From NCBI RefSeq assembly GCF_002843605.1, contig NZ_CP025263.1:4989501-5053500 (forward strand): a DNA stretch of 64,000 bases, given 5' to 3'. Numbering within the stretch: position 1 is the stretch's first letter; each line of letters opens with the position of its first letter. The translations under genes were made by a program, and so were the position numbers. Below are positions 46,581 through 55,962 of the stretch, one piece after another. Source of the DNA: Pseudomonas sp. S09G 359. GTDB taxonomy: Bacteria; Pseudomonadota; Gammaproteobacteria; Pseudomonadales; Pseudomonadaceae. Under the pieces are notes generated by a model. The model saw nothing but the letters and a program-made list of their open reading frames with translations, searched no databases and was not told the DNA's origin.

Positions 46581-47327
46581 CTTCATGAGCATCGCCCCAC
46601 GCGCTACGTTGACGGCGCATGTCGCACACTTCTGCGCACAAGTGCTATTGATCACGACCTATTTCCTGCCGATCAAGATTGTCATCCTGCTCGGCTCAGA
46701 GACCGTCCCCGCCTACTTGCCGCCCTTGTTGAAAGCGCTCGACAAGACCTGCCTGATCATTGGGCTCGGGGTGCTCACGGTGATCCTCTACGTGTGTTAT
46801 CTGGCCGCCGTCTTTTTTGCCACGCGCTCTTCAAGGGACGGTGCACGCGCCCTTATAAACCGCTGCGCCGAGCCTGCGCAGCTGAACACCCAATTGCCGT
46901 TGGCGGCCAGAGCATTTTCCAGGCTCACCCGCGGCTTATCGGACGCCCTGTTTGCACTGATCGTCTTCATGGTATTGCTCTATCTCTACCCATCCCTGTT
47001 GGCCATCTGCCTGGCCTACTGCGCACTCGCCGCAGCAACCCTGATTACCGTGAACAATCGCAACAAACGCGTGCACTCGGTGCTGTGCCGTCACCCGCTC
47101 ACGGTTGCCGATGCGTTCTATTCCGTGGGGTTCCTGGTGACGTTCGGCTTCATCATCGTGGACTTTCTCTGCCTGGCACCGCCCCCCTGTATATCGCCCT
47201 GATATCCCTGATTCTGGTGCGCCAGAGTTTCAGCAGGCTGAAGGTTCTGAGCCAGGACATCCTGTACCTGAGTGCCCACGCCGCAAAAATAAACCTGATG
47301 TTGCTCGCCGCCGCCGCCCATCGCTGA
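46507..47327 (+). pseudogene. Multi-pass membrane protein of the glycan locus, frameshifted
   Basis: Starting at GTG 46507 inside the end of the giant gene, this frame encodes a hydrophobic protein with helices near residues 40-60 (QVLLITTYFLPIKIVILLG), 80-104, 135-172 and 200-225. It stops at 47202 after DFLCLAPPPCISP. The other frame continues without gap as LYIALISLILVRQSFSRLKVL, another helix, to 47327, 31 bases before the next gene. One more C in the C6 tract at 47182-47187 would give a single 273-residue protein with six or so helices. It resembles the membrane domain of a transporter, but no family is recognised. It could move the glycan across the membrane. A start at 46585 is an alternative. 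Confidence 0.65.
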
Positions 47328-47358
47328 ACGTTATTCACTTCAACAGGAACCTTTACCC

Positions 47359-48570
47359 GTGCCCCGTATCGCCATGCTCGTCTGGAATGAATTTCGCAAT
47401 GATGCCCGCGTGTTAAAAGAAGCACAGACACTCCAGGCAAACGGTTATCACGTCACCGTATTCGCATTGCATACGCCCGGCATCACGTGCCGCAAAGAAG
47501 TCCTGGCCGACGGCATCCGTGTAGTTCGCGTGGCACGTAGCCTGCGATGGCGCCCTGCAACTGCGGGTTCTGGCGGATTGGCCGCGCCCTTGCCCGCCAA
47601 ACCGTCGCTGACGATGCGGCGTATTTTTTCGCGACTGTGGGTGCATGCCGGGCTGATGGTACGGGTCGCCCTGCATCGCGCCGCCGTGGTGCATGCCCAT
47701 GACGTCAACACCCTGCCCACCGCCTGGCTGGCAGCCAGGTCAAGCGGCGCCAGGCTGGTGTATGACGCCCACGAAATCAGTACCAGCCGTGAGGGTTATG
47801 CGCGCTTTCGCAAGTGGGTGGCTTGCATCGAAACGACGCTGATGCCGCGAGCCGACGGCACGATCACCACCACCGACACACGCGCCAGGTTCTTTGCCAG
47901 GGCGTATGGGATCGCCCGCCCGCTGGTGCTGCAAAACCGCCCGCGCTTGAGTGCCAGCCCTTCCACCCAGAGGATTCGCAATGAGCTGGGCTTGCAGCAG
48001 CCCTGGCCCATCGTCCTCTATCAGGGCGGCCTGCAACAGGGCCGTGGCCTGGAGCGGTTACTACGCGTCGCGGCCACCTTGCCCGGTGCTTACTTCGTCT
48101 TGATCGGCGGTGGCAGGCTGACCCAGCCCTTGATGAGGTTGAGTGAGGAACTGGGCTTGGCGCAGCGCGTGCATTTTATCCCGACGGTGTCACTGGCCGA
48201 TCTACCCAGCTATACCGCGTCAGCCGATATCGGTGTGCAGCCGATCGAAAACACCTGCCTGAACCACTTCAGCACCGACTCGAACAAATTGTTCGAATAT
48301 GTCATCGCCGGCCTACCCGTGGTGGCGACGGACTTCCCGGAGATTCGCAAGGTTGTCAGCACCTGCGCGATAGGGCTGTTAGTGCCGGCAGGCTCGGATC
48401 ACGCACTGCGTCTGCAACTCAAACGTTTGATCGATGACCCTTCGCTACGCCAGCAACTTGCCTGCAATGCGAAAAACGCAGCGCTGCAGTTAAATTGGGA
48501 GCTACAGGAGAGCAAATTGGTGACGCTGTATCAACGCGTGCTGGCGGGGAAAACCGAGGTGCGCCCATGA
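47359..48570 (+). CDS. GT4-family glycosyltransferase
   Basis: 403-residue GT-B enzyme with an N-terminal acceptor domain (WNEFRNDARVLKEAQTLQAN, then VVHAHDVNTLPTAWLAA and YDAHEI near residue 136) and a C-terminal nucleotide-sugar domain (VLYQGGLQQGRGLERLLRV near 218, STDSNKLFEYVIAGLPVVA near 308). It would add one sugar to the glycan made by this locus; donor and linkage unknown. It starts at GTG 47359 with AGGA upstream, and its stop overlaps the next start (ATGA). Confidence 0.86.
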   Translation: MPRIAMLVWNEFRNDARVLKEAQTLQANGYHVTVFALHTPGITCRKEVLADGIRVVRVARSLRWRPATAGSGGLAAPLPAKPSLTMRRIFSRLWVHAGLMVRVALHRAAVVHAHDVNTLPTAWLAARSSGARLVYDAHEISTSREGYARFRKWVACIETTLMPRADGTITTTDTRARFFARAYGIARPLVLQNRPRLSASPSTQRIRNELGLQQPWPIVLYQGGLQQGRGLERLLRVAATLPGAYFVLIGGGRLTQPLMRLSEELGLAQRVHFIPTVSLADLPSYTASADIGVQPIENTCLNHFSTDSNKLFEYVIAGLPVVATDFPEIRKVVSTCAIGLLVPAGSDHALRLQLKRLIDDPSLRQQLACNAKNAALQLNWELQESKLVTLYQRVLAGKTEVRP

Positions 48571-49754
48571 CGATGCGCATCCTCCTGTTGAGCTACTACT
48601 TCCCACCGGATTTGTCCGCATTTCGCGTCGAAGCGTTGGTCAATGCCCTGCACACCCATGGTGACGGTGAGGTGGAGATCGATGTGGTGACCACCCAGCC
48701 CAACCGGTACGCGTCCTATCACGCTGCCGAGGCCAGCGCTACGGCTGAGCCGAAACTGTCGATCAAGCGTATCGCCCTGCCCTCCTGCGGTTTTGGTGTA
48801 TGGGGCCAGGCCTGGGGGTTTATCCATTACGCACGCGGCGTGCATAAAGCGGTGAAAGGCAAGCAGTATGACTTGATTCTGGCGACCTCTTCTCGACTGA
48901 TGACGGCCGCGTTGGCAGCCTCGATCGCGCGCAAGACGCAGACGCCACTCTACCTTGATATTCGCGACATCTTTGTCGACGTATTGCCTGAACTGTTTCC
49001 CGGCCTCCCCGGCAAGCTCCTGGCGCGGGTATTTTCCCAGCTGGAAAAAAGCACCCTCAAGCACGCGACGCAGGTCAACCTGGTATCGCCTGGTTTCCTG
49101 GGTTACTTCTCCACACGTTACCCGCACAAAACCTTTTCCACCTACACCAACGGCGTGGACGATCTGTTCCTGGAGACGTCCTTCTACCCGGACACCCGCA
49201 ACGAACCGACACGCCCGTTGACCATCGTGTACGCAGGCAATATCGGCACCGGCCAAGGCTTGGAAAAAATCCTGCCGGCACTCGCCGAACAGCTGGCAAG
49301 CAGCGCCTATTTTTATGTCATCGGTGACGGCAGTACGATGAAAGCGCTGAGCAAAGCGCTGAGCAAGAGGCAAGTGAAAAATGTCGAACTCATTGCGCCC
49401 ATGCCTCGCCACAAGCTGATTCATTACTACCAGCAGGCGGATGTGCTTTTTTTGCACCTCAACAGCTTCAAGGCGTTCTTCAAGGTCATTCCGTCCAAAC
49501 TGTTTGAATATGCGGCTACCGGGAAGCCTATCCTGGCAGGCCTCGAGGGCTATTCAAAAGCGTTTACACTCCAGCACATTCCCAATGCGTGTGTGTTTAC
49601 CCCTGGAAACCCCAATGCCGCCGTTGCAGCGCTGACCGGGTTGAAACTGAGCGCCACTGACCGCGGGGCATTCATACGCGAGTATTCCCGGAACACCATC
49701 CACAAAAACATGGCGATCGAGATACTCAAGACAGGAAAGGGTGAGCAACCGTGA
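48567..49754 (+). CDS. GT4-family glycosyltransferase (WbuB-like)
   Basis: 395-residue GT-B enzyme: N-terminal LLSYYFPPDLSAFRVEALV, middle LYLDIRDIFVDVLPELFP near residue 130, donor-binding part IVYAGNIGTGQGLEKILPAL near 225 and IPSKLFEYAATGKPILAGL near 310. The architecture is that of WbuB/WbnE-type transferases acting on N-acetylated sugars in O-antigen synthesis, matching the ManNAcA supply by wecB-wecC. GAGGTGCGCCC precedes the ATG; the gene overlaps the previous one by four bases and is the last of the operon. Confidence 0.86.
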   Translation: MTMRILLLSYYFPPDLSAFRVEALVNALHTHGDGEVEIDVVTTQPNRYASYHAAEASATAEPKLSIKRIALPSCGFGVWGQAWGFIHYARGVHKAVKGKQYDLILATSSRLMTAALAASIARKTQTPLYLDIRDIFVDVLPELFPGLPGKLLARVFSQLEKSTLKHATQVNLVSPGFLGYFSTRYPHKTFSTYTNGVDDLFLETSFYPDTRNEPTRPLTIVYAGNIGTGQGLEKILPALAEQLASSAYFYVIGDGSTMKALSKALSKRQVKNVELIAPMPRHKLIHYYQQADVLFLHLNSFKAFFKVIPSKLFEYAATGKPILAGLEGYSKAFTLQHIPNACVFTPGNPNAAVAALTGLKLSATDRGAFIREYSRNTIHKNMAIEILKTGKGEQP

Positions 49755-49848
49755 GTCACTCGCCAGCCCGGCGATTGTTGCAAAAATAAGTTAAATAAAT
49801 GCCCGCTACGGCCGATACCCCCTGAAAGCCTTGCGGATTAGAACAATC

Positions 49849-51414
49849 ATGCGTAATAACCAACCCGTTACCCAGCGCGAACGTACCTTCCCCGCTCAGC
49901 AACGGTTGATCTCCACCACAGATGCCAAGGGTGTGATCACCTACTGCAACGACGCGTTTGTCGAGATCAGTGGGTTCACCCGCGAAGAACTGCTGCGCGC
50001 ACCCCACAACCTGGTGCGTCACCCGGATGTACCGGCAGCGGTGTTCGGGCACATGTGGGCCACGCTCAAACAAGGCTTGCCATGGATGGGCATTGTCAAG
50101 AATCGCTGCAAGACCGGTGATCACTACTGGGTTAACGCCTATGTAACGCCGGTCTTCGAAGGCAACCAGGTGGTCGGCTACGAATCGGTGCGCATCAAGC
50201 CCACCGCCGAGCAGATCCGCCGCGCCGAAGCGCTCTACCAACGCATCAACCAGGGCAAGTCGGCCGTTCCCCAGCGGGACAAGTGGCTGCCGGTGTTGCA
50301 GGACTGGTTGCCGTTTATCCTGGTGAGCCAACTGAGCTTCATGATCGGTGCGTCGCTCAACTCGCATTGGGGCTTTGCCCTGGCGGCCGGGTTGTCGGTG
50401 CCGCTCGGCCTGCTGGGCCTGAGCTGGCAACAGCGCGGCCTCAAGCGCCTGTTGCGCCTGGCCGAGCAGACCACCTCCGACCCGTTGATCGCGCAGATGT
50501 ACACCGACAGCCGTGGCGCCCAGGCGCGCCTGGAGATGTCGATCCTCAGCCAGGAGGCGCGTCTGAAGACGTGCCTTACCCGCTTGCAGGACACTGCCGA
50601 GCACCTCAACGACCAGGCGGCGCAGTCCAACACCCTGGCGCATAACAGCTCCAGCGGCCTGGAACGCCAGCGCGTGGAAACCGAGCAGGTGGCCACCGCC
50701 GTCAACCAGATGGCGGCCACCACCCAGGAAGTTGCCAGCCATGTGCAGCGCACGGCCGACGCCACCCAGGAAGCCAATCGCCTGACCGGTCGCGGCCGCG
50801 ACATCGCCGGGGAAACCCGCGAGGCGATCCAGCGTCTGTCGGTGGCGGTGGGCGAGACGGGCGTGACCGTCACCCAACTGGCCAAGGACAGCGATGAAAT
50901 CGGCGGCGTGGTCGACGTGATCAAAGGCATTGCCGACCAGACCAACCTGCTGGCACTCAACGCCGCCATCGAAGCGGCCCGTGCCGGTGAGATGGGCCGT
51001 GGTTTTGCGGTAGTGGCCGATGAGGTGCGTCAACTGGCGCAGCGCACGGCCGAGTCGACCGGGCAGATCCATACCCTGATCGCCAAACTGCAGCAAACCG
51101 CCGCCGCAGCCGTGCAAACCATGGACGCCGGGCATCGCCAGGCCGAAGAAGGTGTGGCGCGGGTGATGGAAGCCGACCAGGCGCTGGTGGGTATCAGCGA
51201 AGCGGTGGCGCATATCACCGACATGACCACGCAGATCGCTGCCGCCACTGAAGAGCAAAGCTCGGTGGCTGAAGAGATCAGCCGCAATATCAGCACGATT
51301 GCGCTGTTGGCGGACCAGACGTCGGAGCAGGCGTTGAACTCGGCGCAGTTGAGTGAAGAGCTGACCCATACCGCGAATACTCAGTACTCGTTGGTAGAGC
51401 GTTTTAACCGGTAG
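49849..51414 (+). CDS. aer: Aerotaxis receptor Aer
   Basis: 521-residue energy-taxis transducer, the length of P. aeruginosa Aer. Residues 20-115 are a PAS domain that binds FAD ([38 protein letters not shown]), followed by a hydrophobic anchor near 150-195, and the signalling domain with the tip [20 protein letters not shown] near 365. It senses redox/oxygen and signals via CheA. The ATG at 49849 is chosen; a TTG six codons upstream extends the frame without a better ribosome site. It lies near the cbb3 oxidase operons, as in P. aeruginosa. Confidence 0.92.
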   Translation: MRNNQPVTQRERTFPAQQRLISTTDAKGVITYCNDAFVEISGFTREELLRAPHNLVRHPDVPAAVFGHMWATLKQGLPWMGIVKNRCKTGDHYWVNAYVTPVFEGNQVVGYESVRIKPTAEQIRRAEALYQRINQGKSAVPQRDKWLPVLQDWLPFILVSQLSFMIGASLNSHWGFALAAGLSVPLGLLGLSWQQRGLKRLLRLAEQTTSDPLIAQMYTDSRGAQARLEMSILSQEARLKTCLTRLQDTAEHLNDQAAQSNTLAHNSSSGLERQRVETEQVATAVNQMAATTQEVASHVQRTADATQEANRLTGRGRDIAGETREAIQRLSVAVGETGVTVTQLAKDSDEIGGVVDVIKGIADQTNLLALNAAIEAARAGEMGRGFAVVADEVRQLAQRTAESTGQIHTLIAKLQQTAAAAVQTMDAGHRQAEEGVARVMEADQALVGISEAVAHITDMTTQIAAATEEQSSVAEEISRNISTIALLADQTSEQALNSAQLSEELTHTANTQYSLVERFNR

Positions 51415-51420
51415 ACCGCT

Positions 51421-51533
51421 ATCGGGGGCAAGTCGAATCGTCGCACCGCCCCTCCCACATTTTGACCGCATTCCAAAAGATGTACGCGGTTAAATGTGGG
51501 AGGGGCGGTGCGACGATTCGACTTGCCCCCGAT
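51421..51533. repeat. REPIN with an inserted 16-base segment in both arms
   Basis: Two perfect 38-base arms (51421-51458 and 51496-51533). Each is the usual ATCGGGGGCAAG...CCCCTCCCAC REP interrupted by TCGAATCGTCGCACCG (51433-51448 and its mirror). The element fills the space between the convergent aer and hydrolase genes. Confidence 0.9.
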
Positions 51534-51539
51534 GGGGCC

Positions 51540-52232
51540 TTACAGACCACCCAAAAAACCAGCCACTTTCCCAGCAGCAGCCTCCAAATGCTGCTCATGA
51601 CTAAACCCCGAAGCCTTCAACGGCTTCAAATCATGATCCCCCGCCACCAGCCACATCACCTCGATGCCCGGCGCCAAGTCATAGCCTTCCACCGCCGTCC
51701 GATTACCCAACGCATCGCGCTCCCCCTGCACAATCAACGTCGGCGTCTTCAACCCTGCCAGATGCTCGACCCGTGGTTTTTCCGGCTTGCCCACCGCATA
51801 GAACGGGTACCCCAGGCACACCAGCGCGTCTGCGCCTAATTCATCGGCCAGCAGGCTGGCCATGCGCCCGCCCATGGATTTACCGCCAACCGCCAGTTTC
51901 CCAGCGACATGACGTCGCACCTCGGCATACACCTCGCGCCAGGCGTCGAGCAATTTAGGCGTCGGGTTGGGCGGGCGTTTGCCGCCATCCAGCCGCCGCT
52001 GGGCCATGTACGGAAACTCGAAGCGCAACACGTTCACGCCGTGCCCGGCAAGGCGTGCAGCCATGTCGTGCATAAAGGCCGAGTCCATCGGTGCGCCGGC
52101 GCCGTGGGCCAGGATCAGGGTGGCAGGCTCACGCGCGATAGACCCTTTGGCCGCATCACACAACCAGCCGTGTTCCCGCACACACTGCGCCCATTGATCC
52201 CCGTCAATACTGGCCTTGTGCTCTTTGCCCAT
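51540..52232 (-). CDS. KANL3/Tex30-type alpha/beta-hydrolase
   Basis: 230-residue alpha/beta-hydrolase of the bacterial Tex30/KANL3-like group: oxyanion motif [16 protein letters not shown] near residue 40, nucleophile in [13 protein letters not shown] near 118, acid in [10 protein letters not shown] near 165 and His in [11 protein letters not shown] near 195. Cytoplasmic; substrate unknown. GAGG precedes the ATG at 52232. It is divergent from ccoN2 across 79 bases. Confidence 0.82.
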   Translation of the reverse strand: MGKEHKASIDGDQWAQCVREHGWLCDAAKGSIAREPATLILAHGAGAPMDSAFMHDMAARLAGHGVNVLRFEFPYMAQRRLDGGKRPPNPTPKLLDAWREVYAEVRRHVAGKLAVGGKSMGGRMASLLADELGADALVCLGYPFYAVGKPEKPRVEHLAGLKTPTLIVQGERDALGNRTAVEGYDLAPGIEVMWLVAGDHDLKPLKASGFSHEQHLEAAAGKVAGFLGGL

Positions 52233-52234
52233 GC

Positions 52235-52284
52235 TTGCCTCGCTATTTAGTCTGCCTATAACTCCAGCCCAAGTGCCGCACTTG
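52235..52284 (+). promoter_or_regulatory. Candidate ccoN2 promoter and leader palindrome
   Basis: TTGCCT (52235-52240), a 16-base spacer and TATAAC (52257-52262), followed at the predicted start point by the palindrome CAAGTGCCGCACTTG (52270-52284). No Anr box is present in the whole 79-base spacer. Confidence 0.45.
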
Positions 52285-52311
52285 CTTGGGTTGAACCGTG
52301 GATGGGGAACC

Positions 52312-53736
52312 ATGAACACTACTTTAAGTACCGCCTATAACTACAAGGTGGTCCGCCAATTCGCCATTATGACGGTGGTGTGGGGCATCGTCGGCATGGG
52401 GCTCGGGGTTTTTCTCGCCGCCCAATTGGTTTGGCCCGCGCTCAACTTCGATTTGCCCTGGACCAGCTTCGGCCGCCTGCGCCCGCTGCACACCAACGCG
52501 GTGATCTTCGCGTTCGGTGGCTGCGCGCTGTTCGCCAGCTCGTTCTACTCGGTGCAGCGTACCTGCCAGACGCAGCTGTTCGCGCCGAAAATCGCCGCGT
52601 TCTGCTTCTGGGGCTGGCAACTGGTCATCCTGCTGGCCGCGATCACCTTGCCGCTGGGCTACACCAGTTCCAAGGAATACGCCGAGCTGGAATGGCCGAT
52701 CGACATCCTCATCACCATCGTCTGGGTGGCCTACGCCATCGTGTTCTTCGGCACGGTGATGAAGCGCAACACCAAGCACATCTACGTCGGCAACTGGTTC
52801 TTCGGTGCGTTCATCATCACCGTGGCCATCCTGCATATCGTCAACAACCTGGAAATCCCGGTCAGCCTGACCAAGTCCTACTCCCTCTATGGCGGTGCGA
52901 CGGATGCCATGGTGCAGTGGTGGTATGGGCATAACGCGGTAGGCTTTTTCCTCACCGCCGGCTTCCTCGGGATGATGTACTACTTCGTGCCCAAGCAGGC
53001 CGAACGCCCGGTGTATTCCTATCGCTTGTCCATCGTGCACTTCTGGGCGCTGATCACCCTGTATATCTGGGCCGGCCCGCACCACTTGCACTACACCGCG
53101 CTGCCGGACTGGGCGCAGTCGCTGGGCATGGTGATGTCACTGGTGCTGCTGGCGCCAAGCTGGGGCGGCATGATCAACGGCATGATGACCCTCTCGGGCG
53201 CCTGGCATAAATTGCGCAGCGACCCGATCCTGCGCTTCCTGGTGGTCTCCCTGGCGTTCTACGGCATGTCGACCTTCGAAGGCCCGATGATGGCGATCAA
53301 GACCGTCAACGCCCTCTCCCACTACACCGACTGGACCATCGGCCACGTCCACGCCGGGGCCTTGGGTTGGGTGGCGATGATCTCCATCGGCGCGCTGTAC
53401 CACATGATCCCGAAAATCTTCGGTCGCGAGCAGATGTACAGCCTCGGCCTGATCAACGCGCACTTCTGGCTGGCCACCATCGGCACCGTGCTCTACATCG
53501 CCTCGATGTGGGTCAACGGCATCGCCCAGGGCCTGATGTGGCGTGCGGTCAATGAAGACGGCACCTTGACCTACTCCTTCGTCGAAACCCTGGTGGCCAG
53601 CCACCCAGGCTTCATCGTGCGGTTGGTGGGCGGTGCAGTGTTCCTCAGCGGCATGTTCCTGATGGCTTACAACACCTGGCGCACCGTGCGCTCGGCGCAA
53701 CCCGTCGAAGTCGCCAACGCCGCGCAGATGGCCTGA
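52312..53736 (+). CDS. ccoN2: cbb3-type cytochrome c oxidase subunit I (copy 2)
   Basis: 474-residue catalytic subunit of a cbb3 oxidase, a twelve-helix haem-copper protein that reduces oxygen and pumps protons at low oxygen. Conserved His residues are seen in [14 protein letters not shown] (near 60), [18 protein letters not shown] (near 205, copper site), [13 protein letters not shown] (near 255) and [13 protein letters not shown] (near 345, haem ligands). It starts the first of two ccoNOQP operons; the order relative to ccoG suggests it corresponds to the distal copy, ccoN2, of P. aeruginosa. Confidence 0.93.
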   Translation: MNTTLSTAYNYKVVRQFAIMTVVWGIVGMGLGVFLAAQLVWPALNFDLPWTSFGRLRPLHTNAVIFAFGGCALFASSFYSVQRTCQTQLFAPKIAAFCFWGWQLVILLAAITLPLGYTSSKEYAELEWPIDILITIVWVAYAIVFFGTVMKRNTKHIYVGNWFFGAFIITVAILHIVNNLEIPVSLTKSYSLYGGATDAMVQWWYGHNAVGFFLTAGFLGMMYYFVPKQAERPVYSYRLSIVHFWALITLYIWAGPHHLHYTALPDWAQSLGMVMSLVLLAPSWGGMINGMMTLSGAWHKLRSDPILRFLVVSLAFYGMSTFEGPMMAIKTVNALSHYTDWTIGHVHAGALGWVAMISIGALYHMIPKIFGREQMYSLGLINAHFWLATIGTVLYIASMWVNGIAQGLMWRAVNEDGTLTYSFVETLVASHPGFIVRLVGGAVFLSGMFLMAYNTWRTVRSAQPVEVANAAQMA

Positions 53737-53746
53737 GGAGTCAGTG

Positions 53747-54355
53747 ATGAAACATGAAACGATTGAAAAGAACGTCGGCCTGCTGATGCTGCTCATGGTG
53801 CTCGCCGTGAGCATCGGCGGCCTGACCCAGATCGTCCCGCTGTTCTTCCAGGACGTGACCAACAAGCCGGTGGAAGGCATGAAGCCCTACACCGCGCTGC
53901 AACTGGAAGGCCGCGACATCTACATCCGCGAAGGCTGCGTACAGTGCCATTCGCAGATGATCCGCCCGTTCCGCGCCGAAACCGAGCGCTACGGCCACTA
54001 CTCGGTCGCCGGCGAAAGCGTGTGGGACCACCCATTCCTGTGGGGCTCCAAGCGCACCGGGCCGGACCTGGCACGCGTCGGCGCACGCTATTCGGACGAC
54101 TGGCACCGCGCGCACTTGTACAACCCGCGCAACGTGGTGCCCGAGTCGAAAATGCCGGCCTACCCGTGGCTGGTCACGGCCCAGGTCGACAGCAGCCACA
54201 CCGAGACCAAGTTGAAAGTGATGCGCACCCTCGGCGTGCCTTACACCGACGACGATATCAGTGGCGCAGTGGCCAGCCTCAAGGGCAAGACCGAGATGGA
54301 CGCGCTGGTCTCCTACCTGCAAGTGCTCGGCACTGCCATCAAGAGCAAGAGGTGA
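53747..54355 (+). CDS. ccoO2: cbb3-type cytochrome c oxidase subunit II (copy 2)
   Basis: 202-residue membrane-anchored mono-haem cytochrome c. One N-terminal helix (residues 8-30) anchors it, and the periplasmic part has the haem motif [14 protein letters not shown] with distal Met. It passes electrons from CcoP to CcoN. GAGGAG precedes the ATG at 53747; the GTG one codon earlier is less likely. Ten bases after ccoN2. Confidence 0.94.
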   Translation: MKHETIEKNVGLLMLLMVLAVSIGGLTQIVPLFFQDVTNKPVEGMKPYTALQLEGRDIYIREGCVQCHSQMIRPFRAETERYGHYSVAGESVWDHPFLWGSKRTGPDLARVGARYSDDWHRAHLYNPRNVVPESKMPAYPWLVTAQVDSSHTETKLKVMRTLGVPYTDDDISGAVASLKGKTEMDALVSYLQVLGTAIKSKR

Positions 54356-54358
54356 GCC

Positions 54359-54559
54359 ATGGGATTTGAATTCGATGCAGGCACCATCCGCGGCCTCGGC
54401 ACGCTGGTGGTCGCCATCGCCTTTATCGGCCTGTCGCTGTGGGTGTTCAACAACCGGCGCAATGCGGAGTTCGAGCAGGCCCGCCTGCTGCCGTTCGCCG
54501 ATGAACCCCTTCCATCCGATGCTCAAGAAGAGCCTGCAACAAGGAGCACCCAGCCATGA
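54359..54559 (+). CDS. ccoQ2: cbb3-type oxidase small subunit CcoQ (copy 2)
   Basis: 66-residue single-helix protein (helix about residues 11-31) with the typical [20 protein letters not shown] segment. CcoQ stabilises the assembled complex. It starts three bases after ccoO2 and its stop overlaps the ccoP2 start (ATGA). Confidence 0.9.
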   Translation: MGFEFDAGTIRGLGTLVVAIAFIGLSLWVFNNRRNAEFEQARLLPFADEPLPSDAQEEPATRSTQP

Positions 54560-55503
54560 CCCTGTTTTGGAGTACATGGATCTGCGTTCTGACCCTCGGC
54601 AGCCTGATCGGCCTGACCTGGCTGTTGATCGGCACCCGCAAGGGCGAAACCCGTGGCAGCGTCGACCAGACCATGGGCCACGCCTTCGATGGCATCGAGG
54701 AATACGACAACCCGCTGCCCCAGTGGTGGTTCATGCTGTTCGTCGGCACCCTGGTGTTTGCCGTCGGCTACCTGATCCTCTACCCGGGCCTGGGCAATTG
54801 GAAAGGCGTGTTGCCTGGTTATGAAGACGGCTGGACCTCGACCAAGGAATGGGACAAGGAAATGGCCAAGGCCGACACCAAGTTCGGGCCGATCTTCGCC
54901 AAATTCTCGGCCATGCCCGTGGAAGAAGTGGCCAAGGACCCGCAGGCGCTGAAAATGGGCGGGCGCCTGTTCGCCTCCAACTGCGCGGTGTGCCACGGCT
55001 CGGACGCCAAGGGCGCGTATGGTTTCCCGAACCTGGCGGACAACATCTGGCGCTGGGGCGGTTCGGCCGAGGCGATCAAGACCACCATCCTCAACGGCCG
55101 CCACGCGGCAATGCCGGCCTGGGGTGACATGCTCGGCGACGACGGCGTGAAAAACGTTGCCGCTTATGTACGCCACGACCTGGCCAAGCTGCCCTTACCG
55201 GCCGACAGCACTGCCGACCTGGCCGCCGGCCAAGCGGCGTTCAGCACCACCTGCGTGGCCTGCCATGGCCCACAAGGCCACGGCATGGAAGCCATGGGCG
55301 CGCCCGACCTGAGCAAACCGGCCGGCTATATCTACGGCACCAGCCTTGCGCAGTTGCAGCAGACCATCCGCCACGGCCGCCAAGGCCAGATGCCGGCGCA
55401 GGAAGTGCTGCAAGGCAACGACAAGGTGCACCTGCTGGCCGCCTACGTTTACAGCCTTTCCCATAACGCTGATGGCGCAACGCCAGAAAGCCAACTGCAG
55501 TAA
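54556..55503 (+). CDS. ccoP2: cbb3-type cytochrome c oxidase subunit III (copy 2)
   Basis: 315-residue di-haem cytochrome c. Two N-terminal helices (about residues 5-25 and 60-80, the latter after [15 protein letters not shown]) anchor it; haem motifs [12 protein letters not shown] near 140 and [12 protein letters not shown] near 234. It collects electrons from the periplasmic cytochromes. The linker before the first haem domain is about ten residues shorter than in CcoP1. Confidence 0.94.
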   Translation: MTLFWSTWICVLTLGSLIGLTWLLIGTRKGETRGSVDQTMGHAFDGIEEYDNPLPQWWFMLFVGTLVFAVGYLILYPGLGNWKGVLPGYEDGWTSTKEWDKEMAKADTKFGPIFAKFSAMPVEEVAKDPQALKMGGRLFASNCAVCHGSDAKGAYGFPNLADNIWRWGGSAEAIKTTILNGRHAAMPAWGDMLGDDGVKNVAAYVRHDLAKLPLPADSTADLAAGQAAFSTTCVACHGPQGHGMEAMGAPDLSKPAGYIYGTSLAQLQQTIRHGRQGQMPAQEVLQGNDKVHLLAAYVYSLSHNADGATPESQLQ

Positions 55504-55513
55504 CTCCTACCTT

Positions 55514-55622
55514 GTGGCGAGGGAGCTTGCTCCCGTTGGGCTGCGAAGCGGCCCCATAAATTTGGGGAGCGCTTCGCACTGGAGCGCCAGCCCGGTCCAG
55601 CGGGAGCAAGCTCCCTCGTCAC
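55514..55622. repeat. REPIN of the GTGGCGAGGGAGCTTGCTCCCG type
   Basis: GTGGCGAGGGAGCTTGCTCC at the left and its near-complement at the right (55601-55622), enclosing a GC-rich spacer with its own inverted parts (GCTGCGAAGC...GCGCTTCGCA). A third REP type, distinct from the others in the window. Confidence 0.85.
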
Positions 55623-55864
55623 AGGTTCATTGCTCACCCTTGAATGAGCCACCTCGTGCGTGACCCAGTGTCGCACCCCTTCCAAAGCACAACTTTCACG
55701 TCCTGCCATTCGGGTCTACGCTTCCCTGCAGAGTGGCCGGTTTTGGCCTGCGCGACGTTACCCGCGGGGCTTGGAAAAATTCCTGTCCACTTGATCAGCT
55801 TTCGATTTCTGATTTTGTCCTTACACCAAACATGGAAAGGGCGCAGAATCTGGCGCGGAACGCA

Positions 55865-55878
55865 TTGATACAGGTCAG
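55865..55878. promoter_or_regulatory. Degenerate Anr/FNR-like site upstream of ccoN1
   Basis: TTGATACAGGTCAG matches eight of ten fixed bases of TTGAT-N4-ATCAA. It lies 85-98 bases before the ccoN1 start. Confidence 0.45.
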
Positions 55879-55962
55879 TCATTGCGTTGCAATGGCCCCT
55901 CGGTTTCTACATACTTGCGGCCGATTTTACCTATAAAAAAACCTAAACCGTGGAACCTTAGA

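Larger units (their letters stand above)
55504..55962. other. Intergenic region between the two cco operons
   Basis: 459 bases holding a REPIN (55514-55622) and the promoter region of ccoN1 with a degenerate Anr-like site. Short reading frames across it look like chance. Confidence 0.6.

Noticed and set aside
55644..55868. Short forward ORF in the cco intergenic region
   Set aside because: Low-complexity chance frame crossing the promoter region; no ribosome site or homology-like features.
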